A stretch of 64,000 nt of DNA, taken from contig NC_056036.1 in the NCBI RefSeq assembly GCF_004379255.2, positions 3,286,001 through 3,350,000 on the forward strand. The letters run 5' to 3'. Below the pieces are notes generated by a model. The model was not told where the DNA came from, did not search any database, and saw only the letters and a program-made list of their open reading frames with translations. Positions 56,533 through 64,000 of the stretch are shown here, piece after piece. A program made the translations under genes and the position numbers. Source of the DNA: Salvia splendens. Taxonomy: Eukaryota; Streptophyta; Magnoliopsida; Lamiales; Lamiaceae. Within the stretch, counting starts at the first letter, position 1, and every line of letters starts with the position of its first letter.

Positions 56533-58694
56533 CTACAGCACTTTAACAGAGTGATGTTTCTGCTTGGTTTCAGTCTTCCAAATCTTGATGATGTCTTTTG
56601 CAACTTTGATAGCATCAACAGATGCACCAGACAGCCCTCTTCTAGTGAAACCAACTGCATATAAACCACATTTGCCCTTCCATCCATTGGGAAATGGTGA
56701 GTTTGGAAACCCATCTTTTGAAAAGAATTCATTTTCCTGTTAACAAATATCATCACAATTAATAATCAATCACATTACTAAAAGTGTATAAAGAAAAAAA
56801 CAGAGACTCTTTAAAACAATAGTGAGGGTGATGTCCTAATTGTGATCAGGGGTAGAAAGGGAATTGCACAAAGCTAAAAAAAATTCAATCTTGCATGTGC
56901 CCATTTATCCATTTCTCAGTTTTCTCACTTCCCTATTCTTGGAGAAATCAATTCCAACTATGAGAAACACAAAGGCAGAGGGAAAAAATGTCCTGAACAT
57001 TATTATTTTTATTTATTTTATCTCAACTCATTAAAAAATTTGTAATGACCAGATTCAGAAAATAGAATCTAGAATGAAGCTAACTTCCATAACTGTCACA
57101 TGAATCTACACAAAGATATAACCGACCACTGTTCACACACATTAAAATATGCAAGATTCTCTTACCTTGAGCCATGTCGGAACGTTACTAGAATATCCGG
57201 TAGCTAAGATAACAGAATCTATCTCAAGAAGTTGACCGTCGACGAGCTCGACTCCTCCTTGGAAGAATCTTTTGATTCCCGGGACGATTTTGATGTCGCC
57301 GGTTCGAATCCTCGATAGTGTGCCAATGTCAAGAACCGGCGTCTTGCCCTGCGTGTTCTTGAGCTGTAACGGCCCAATTGGCGGCCGTTTCAGCCCGTAT
57401 TTCTCGATGTTTCCGAGAATCAACCTAGCCGCCGCTAGCAGTATGTTGTCCACTGCCCAAACTGGCAGCCATTTCATCAGAAACACCCCCAACTCGAACG
57501 TCGACTTTCCCAAGATTTCTCTAGGCAACACATGAACCTTAGGCAAGATATATGGTCTAGATTAGTATAATCACACTTCAATAGTTCAATTAATTAAGAT
57601 TTGACTTTAATTAATTAATGCAGTCAAATATAAATATATGGTCCAAAAAGTCTATAATACAGTTAATATATTTTGTATAATAGAGAAATAGAACTTTTGG
57701 TATCATTATTATGTCAGGCAATTGTCCTGATCAGATTTGCATACGTATAGATACTTAAAGTAGTAGTAGATTCACATGTATAGTTCGATCAAATTTTTGA
57801 AATAATAATGTAACAAGTGAGTTTTTTAACTATTGTGATATTCTGTCTGTTATTTTCGGACTTGGATCCCTTGCGGTGGCAAAATGCAGAGCCTCTCATT
57901 TATGAATAAAAGAAAATAATCTAACTTAAAAAAATTCAATAGAGGGATATGATTTGCACAGCATGCCCTGCTGTTTATTTTCAGTGCGTATTGAGAGAGA
58001 AAAAGTGACTCACAGAGCTCCGGACGACCATCGACGGAGACGCGCCGTGGTGGCAGAGATCGAGGGAAACTTCCATGCCGGAATTCCCGCATCCGACGAC
58101 TAACACCTTCTTCCCTCTGTAAAACTCGCCGGACTTGTAATCGCAGGCATGCATCACGCTGCCGCCGAACTCATGCATCCCTTCGAACTCCGGCACCACC
58201 TTCTCAGCGTTCTCGCCGCTGGCCACCACCAGCCAGCGGCAGATGTACTCAACGGAGGCGCCGCCGCAGCCGGAGACGGTCTTGACGCGCCAGAGCGCGC
58301 AGGCGCGGTCGTAGCTCGCGGACAGAACCGACTCGTTGAAGCGCGGAACAATCTGGAACCTTCTAGCGTAGGACTCGAGGTAGTCGATGAAGTGGCGCTT
58401 CGAGGGATATTCCGGGAAGTCCGCCGGAAAAGGGGCGTAGGGGAGCTCGCAGAATTGCTTCGGGAGGTGGAGCTTGAGGCGGTCGTAGGTCCGGTTCTGC
58501 CACAGCGAGGCAATGCAGGTGGCGCGCTCCAGGATCACGAGCGGCACGCCCTCTTGCTTGAGGCCCGCCGCTACCGCGAGACCCGATGGGCCTGCGCCCA
58601 CAATTACTGGGCCGTTTACTAGCACGCAACGGCCCGAGAATAGGTCGTCGCGATTGGACGACGACTGGTCGCAGCTGCTGCTCATTGATGGCAA
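56533..58694 (-). CDS. YUC: YUCCA-type flavin monooxygenase (indole-3-pyruvate monooxygenase, YUC3/5/7/8/9-like)
   Basis: Three minus-strand exons, 58694-58014, 57537-57166 and 56736-56533, all phase 0, give 418 residues, the usual YUCCA length. YUCCAs convert indole-3-pyruvate to indole-3-acetic acid (auxin) with FAD and NADPH, after TAA/TAR aminotransferases. The FAD motif GAGPSG is at residues 33-38, the NADPH motif GCGNSG at 201-206 and the FMO motif LATGY at 338-342. The C-terminal [23 protein letters not shown] is typical. [16 protein letters not shown] and [13 protein letters not shown] resemble the YUC3/5/7/8/9 clade more than YUC1/4 or YUC2/6; this is judged by eye. A later Met at residue 4 is also possible. 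No defects were seen. The protein probably acts at the cytosol or ER surface. Confidence 0.96.
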
Positions 58695-58799
58695 TAATAA
58701 GTGACGGATCTAGAAAACGGAATTTGTGAGATTGGGGAAAGGGGAGGGAATGTGTGGAGGGGGATTGAAGGGGTGAGGGGTTTATATAGAGATTGCTGA

Positions 58800-60540
58800 A
58801 AATGGAACTAGTGTTTAGGACTTGAAAATGATGTTTTATTTGTCTTTTTCGAGACCAATTTGCCCAACTTTTTTATACATGCCTGCCTGCATCTTATGCA
58901 AATCTACGATGCCACCTAGGTTATACCAGACGAGTTAGAGGAGTTCGTTAATTGCTTTTTATTTAATTTTAGTATATTTACTACTAGTACAAATTGTGTA
59001 AAATTGTATAACTATGTGCAAAATTTGTTTAACTAGTACAAGTAGTCTTCCTACATACTAGGTGTATCTCGTCAATTTCGGTCAAAGGGTTAACAAACAT
59101 TAAAATAATAGTAGTACTTTTTTTTAAAAAAATTGGACTAAATTTTCAAACATCCTAAAAAAGGAACAAAAAAGCTTTCTTATTTTATATTAAGGTCCAT
59201 ACCCCTCCGTCTCAATAGTTCGATCCGGCACATTTTACACTTATACATTACGTTATATATTCTGATTTTAATAACCAAAGTAATTGAATTAAACACCAAC
59301 AGTTAATAACTGAAAAGAAAATAGAAGATAGTTATAAATAAAAATGAAATACATGTGAAACATCGAAAATTTGATAAACGATTTCATGTGCAATTTGTGA
59401 AGTTTGACTTTTCTCCTATTTTATGGAGATAAAAGTCTCATTCGCGATTAACAAATAGTACTCCAATAAATTGATTTATTCCGGCAAAACTTATAATAAA
59501 ATATATAATTAAATAGGTTTAGATTACTTGTAATAACTGTAGATGCTACCAAAAAAAATTTATGTACAAATCGTGAATAAATGCATTGAACCGATCTATA
59601 TTAAGAAAATATTTATCCATCGAAGTTTGAACTCTCAAACCTAGAGCTAATAGTGGGTAGCATGAACTATTATGGAGAACGATCCCAAGATACTAATTCG
59701 AATATAATTAATTAGACATAAATTAATACAATATAATTTAAGTGAGGCCAAAATAGCCCTTGTTGATATTTCAATTGTATTTTTAAATTAGCGCCTATCA
59801 TCGAAAAATGATGCATACAATGTATTTTAAAGACACAATTACTTGCGTTGGAAAATTTTAAAAAATAACAACAATTAAAGATGAAAAAAAAAGTTATGAA
59901 ATTAAGGACAAATTAACTTCATCTTTTACTTTTAAAAACACTTTTATTTGCGTCATCTAATTTTAGTTGGAACACCAACAATAAGGACACTTTTTAAAGT
60001 GTTGATAGTATATTTAGAAATAGAAATTAACATTTTTAATTGCATTAAAAAATATCCCTTACAAATTTTGTTGTTGTTGTAGTGATATGGTAGCATAAAC
60101 TAGCTTTATGAATTACGTGCTGTATTCCATAAAATAGATCATAGCTAATTTTGGTTTAGTATTAAGCGACGCCAAATGATTTCTAATTTCAGATAGTTTG
60201 GTAATTATTTTATGAAGTAAAACTTTTCAAAAATACATATGGTAGGCAAACTATCAAATATCCGTTCACACATTTTAAAAACTAAACTACAATAGGAAGT
60301 GCAATCCATTACATATACTAGTACTAAAATAAATACTCCGTACTAACTTTGCTTAATCAATAGTATATGAGTAGTATTAAATTTTAAAAATACATAAATC
60401 TAGCCAAAATATATTCATCATTATCTGAATACTCTTGCACATTTAAAATATAAGAAAATTTTTGCATAAATTTGTACTATGATCACCTAATATTCATGCT
60501 TATCTAAATGCTCTTGCTCCTTTAAAATATAAGAAAAATT
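58800..60540. other. Intergenic upstream of YUCCA, AT-rich
   Basis: Besides the CACTA-like repeat copy at 59830-60084 nothing is supported. The segment near 59366 (ATTTGATAAACGATTTCATG) resembles part of the S1/SPH-array block at 17.68 kb. That part may therefore be a dispersed repeat rather than gene-specific. Confidence 0.45.
59830..60084. mobile_element. CACTA-like non-autonomous repeat, copy 2
   Basis: Shares AACACCAACAATAAGGACAC and CACTTTTATTTGCGTC with the copy at 39.63-39.92 kb. The right end TTGTTGTTGTAGTG is a well-preserved CACTA terminus (reverse complement CACTACAACAA). The left end is not recognisable. Confidence 0.5.
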
Positions 60541-60546
60541 TTGCAT

Positions 60547-60730
60547 ACTCCCTCCGTCCACGATTTGAAGTCTCACTTTGACTCGGTGCGAGTTTTAACA
60601 AATTTGAAGGAAAATAGGTTGAAAAAGTTAATAGAATGCGAGTATAATAAGTTAGCAGAAAATAGAATTCATTTACTAAAAATGAAAAAAGTAAATGAGG
60701 ATATTATTTTGTGGATGGATCAAAATGGCA
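60547..60730. mobile_element. Partial Stowaway-type MITE
   Basis: The left end CTCCCTCCGTCCACGATTTG follows TA. The right side (TTTTGTGGATGGATCAAAAT) is a decayed inverted partner. An open frame of 72 codons lies across it but has no protein-like features. Confidence 0.6.
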
Positions 60731-61091
60731 AATGTAAACATTGTTTCACTATCACCTAAAATTGTTCAATTCATCTGTAAATAGAATTCGCATACTATCG
60801 TATTCAATGAGTGGTCATAAATCTTATAGGCAAAATTGAGAGAAGGTTAAGAGCTGTGACTTCACGTGAAGTGGGCTTTTGAAGGGGGTGTTCAAACTTG
60901 CTACCTGGTTACACTATATAGCACACTATATAGCAGTGTTATTAATATGTCTGTGATAATGAATAACGTCAGAAGGTGTGTTGCCTATATATTTGCAGTA
61001 TTTTTATGTTTATAAGTAGCTTTTCTTTTGCATAAGTTGGAATTTATTGTTGTTTCTATTTAGAATGGCTTGGCTTCGGTACTGTTTACTA

Positions 61092-61313
61092 CTCTCTCTG
61101 TCCTAAAAGAATATGCATTTGGTCTCGACACGAGTTTTAATGCAAAATTGGTAAAGTAAGAGAGAGATAGAGAGAAAAAGTAATTAAAGTATTGTTATTA
61201 GAGAATGAGTCTCACCTCATTAGAGAGAAAAGAGTTTCAAAAATTAGAAAGTGCGTATTCTTACGGGACGGACTAAGAAGGAAAGCGTGTATATTCTTGT
61301 AGGACGTATGGAG
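61092..61313. mobile_element. Stowaway-type MITE, 222 bp
   Basis: Begins CTCTCTCTGTCCTAAAAGAA and ends TTCTTGTAGGACGTATGGAG, flanked by TA. Its interior (GAGAATGAGTCTCACCTCAT) is also present in the inner element at 34993-35219, so the two are the same subfamily. Confidence 0.8.
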
Positions 61314-63677
61314 TAATTTTAGGCTTGAAGATAGTGAGATATGTGAAATACTCCATGTATTAGATCATTACATAAATTTTTGTATGCTCGAGAAGCTCAA
61401 AGGTTGTGCCTACCCATACTCTAGCACGTTTTCAGCAGGACCAGTGTTTATATTCGAATATTTTAGATATTTTAATTAATACAGCATTCATTTTATTGAT
61501 ATTTATTTTTCTAAGTCGTGTTTGATTATCGCTATTAGGAGAACGAAATTATGGTTCGAAATGAGTATTGTATTGAAACGGAAATTATGGTACGAAATGT
61601 GTATGGAAACATGCTGTTTTCATTAAATTTTATCGTGACAAAAAATAGTATTACGTCATGACGTAACTGTTATAAGGAAAACAATTTTATATCGATATGT
61701 AATTTGTTACATAAATAAACTGATTATTTTTCCGTTTCTCAAATATCCTTTAACCATTTCATTTTTTTCCTTGTTTTTAATTTTCTGAAAAATGATACGG
61801 AGTAGTATATAGTGGTCATTCATTTATCCCATAAATCGTAATGATTCAAACCTTTCGCTTATTGAAATGAACAAGAAATATTTTATCAATTGGATTGTAT
61901 TGTCAAGGACTCAACATTACATTATAAAAAACTTACCATTAAGAGTCTTATTTCATTTTTACTATAAATGGTATTAAATGATAAGTAAGTAGTATCACAT
62001 TTCATCAACTTATTCTACTAATATTTTATTATAAAATTAATATTACTACCATATATAAGTGACACTCATATTCTACTAATTTATTCGACCCATTTTTTTA
62101 TATTTCTTAAAACTCGTGTTGAAACTAAATAGGACTCTTATTAAGAGACGGGGGAGTATGATTCTTTACTTGCAGTGTTTTCATTCACAAACTTCAAAAA
62201 CTTTGGATTAATGATCTATTTGATATTTGCATCTTCAAAAATCAAAATAGTTTAAGAAAAATATCACTGGGAAGGAAAGTTTTCATCCTTGGCACTCCAT
62301 ATATAGGAACACCTCATGCATATATATAATTATTAAGTTAATATTATATATTATCGTTTTATTTGACGTTGTAATATTATTTTGAGTGTTACAGTATATA
62401 ATAGACTGATAAAAAAATAAGATTAAATACCTGAAAGATAATGCCTAGATAAGTTATAAACTAATCAATTTATCAAAGTACTGTATATTATAAATTTGCT
62501 CATTTTCTCAATCAATCATATTTCGAATTTTGACCAAATTCATTGAAAAATATTTGGATTTCTAGTGATACTAGAACTAGAATAATAATAATTATTATGT
62601 ATTATTATTGTGAAACCCATAAAAAGTGTTGAATTGTGCTATAAGTAAAGAAGTTGAGGGATGGGTAACGCGAGGTTAATTTGGCTATAAAATTGGTGGC
62701 ATTCGTATCCAATTAATTGAAGTTTGCAAAGCAAATTTGTTTTGGAGTTTATTACTATTGATGGAATTAGACAATTAGTCTCCATTCATTCACACCCAAA
62801 CAACTGACCTCATTAATAGAATTGGATCCTCGAGAAATGTGATTCATTTCATCATTTTGCGGCTTAATTGGAAGTACTAACTAACTAACTTTATTCGTAA
62901 AGAGTCTGTAGACCTCTCCCCACAGAAAAATCAAATAAAAATAATTAACTATAGTGGCAACTCCTTTTTTTCATAAATATTATCCCATTCAAATGATGAC
63001 TTTATTACAACATGTGTAAATGGTTGAATATATGGGTGCACTTTGACCTGGTGGTGAGAAAGATATTTTACAAAGTGGATGCATGTTAAAATTTTGTGTA
63101 TATTTACATTTAATGTCACACTTTTATTTAATAGTGTGTGTTAATTACACTCTTGTTGAACTTCAGTTTTCGGTAATAGTCAAGTATAAATTATAATCAT
63201 GTAGTGATACCATACCACAAAATTTGTCTATATGTGATACGAACATATAATAATTGTGTTTCCTAAGTAAATAGAAAAGAAAATGAATTGTCTAGTCATG
63301 TGGGTAACTTCTTTTTAATTAGTAAATTTGATATCACTATCACTGTGTCAAATATATTGTTAGGTAATATGCATGATTATATTACCTAATAAAATATCTA
63401 CATATTAGTATGACTTAATTAAAACTGTCAATATGATATCACATGTTTCTAATTTTGATCGTATATAGTATAATACTGCTAACTATCGATTAAACCGAAA
63501 ATTACATGTAACGAATTGTAAAATGTGGTAATCCATTGTTGCAATATTGACAATATTTTTTTTAGTATGAGAAAGTATTACTTAGTTTTTTTCTAGTATA
63601 TATGAGGAGTATTTCATAATCTTGATTATTTACTATGTACAATAAAACCGGTAAAACTGCCGATTATATTTAATTAA
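61314..63677. other. Intergenic, AT-rich
   Basis: No gene or structural RNA is supported. A decayed Stowaway remnant with the right end GAGACGGGGGAGTA lies at about 62100-62158. An A/T trinucleotide palindrome (ATAATAATAATTATTAT) lies around 62580. Confidence 0.5.
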
Positions 63678-63855
63678 GCACCCTTTAATAGCTTGATTTA
63701 AGCCAATAATCCAGGATTAGATAATTGACAATTTGACATTGACTTAATAGTGTGTTTTTTCTAATTTGATAGAATGATAGTCAAGATTTTCAAAAGTAAA
63801 GCCCGTGATAAATATTCTAAGCCCCATTATTTGACCATGACTATCAAACGGGGCC
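63678..63855. mobile_element. Tourist-like MITE, about 178 bp
   Basis: The left end GCACCCTTTAATAGCTTGAT follows TAA. The right end GACTATCAAACGGGGCC is its diverged inverted partner (opposite strand GGCCCCGTTTGATAGTC), a Harbinger/Tourist-style terminus. The right target copy is mutated (TAT). Confidence 0.5.
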
Positions 63856-64000
63856 TATCATATAAAATGGTAGTTCAATAATTACAGTTAAACACACTAA
63901 TCATGCTACTAATACTCCACTAATTACAAGTAAAACATTCAACAATATTCAAAGGAAACATCTCCTCGATCGAAAGCATTTCATATTAATATAGTACTAT

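Noticed and set aside
56560..56600. AATCTTGATGATGTC resembling miR172
   Set aside because: It lies inside YUCCA exon 3 coding sequence, matches only partly and has no complementary arm nearby.
58149..58622. Plus-strand open frame of 157 codons
   Set aside because: Antisense to YUCCA exon 1; the open frame is a by-product of the GC-rich coding strand.
1..64000. CRISPR arrays, bacterial operons, integrated viral or organellar DNA
   Set aside because: No spaced short repeats of CRISPR type, no polycistronic layout, and no viral replication/coat or plastid/mitochondrial genes were recognised on either strand.

Overview
This window is nuclear DNA of a flowering plant, clearly a eudicot. The genes have several introns with GT..AG borders and code for plant-type proteins: an S1/SPH family, a YUCCA flavin monooxygenase, an LRR receptor kinase, a GATA factor and a GT14 glycosyltransferase. 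The intergenic DNA is AT-rich and full of Stowaway, Harbinger, hAT, Mutator, Helitron and SINE-type elements. I would guess an asterid, perhaps Lamiales, but nothing here proves the order.

Layout. 1-1.4 kb: promoter flank. 1.4-6.5 kb (+): complete 13-exon RPN2 (26S proteasome regulatory subunit), followed by an unexplained ORF near 7.3-7.6 kb. 8.6-9.1 kb: a 560-bp hAT-type element with a perfect 8-bp target duplication. 9.7-10.1 kb (+): intact, unusually GC-rich S1/SPH gene. 11.2-13.2 kb: PIF/Harbinger element with a decayed transposase. 13.6-19.2 kb: tandem array of degenerate S1/SPH copies, with a probable Helitron between the first two. 19.7-23.4 kb (-): two-exon LRR receptor kinase. 24-31 kb: gene-free AT-rich DNA. 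31.9-33.3 kb (-): two-exon GATA factor with an ACGT-core (G-box/ABRE-like) cluster upstream. 34-42.6 kb: Stowaway elements (some nested), a non-autonomous Harbinger element, a tRNA-derived SINE, a solo LTR, CACTA-like and Tourist-like elements, and a long near-perfect hairpin. 43.0-44.4 kb (+): a small unrecognised membrane-protein gene and a broken tandem copy, into which a second Harbinger element (44.4-46.0 kb) has inserted. 46.8-50.0 kb (-): four-exon GT14 glycosyltransferase. 51.3-53.0 kb: a hAT-type element carrying a nested Stowaway and a nested Mutator-like element. 53.0-53.4 kb (-): second intact S1/SPH gene. 54.2-54.35 kb (-): U6 snRNA-like sequence with a complete-looking Pol III promoter but a mutated catalytic core. 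56.5-58.7 kb (-): three-exon YUCCA gene. 58.8-64 kb: AT-rich DNA with MITEs.

The protein genes do not form a pathway. They are ordinary, independently transcribed plant genes. The only functional theme is repeated S1/SPH secreted proteins (two intact, two frameshifted, one fragment). I found no clearly new biological system. The observations most worth a second look are the U6 copy with a preserved promoter, the tRNA-like module shared by two hAT elements, the duplicated orphan membrane-protein gene, and the 74-bp near-perfect hairpin at 41.7 kb.
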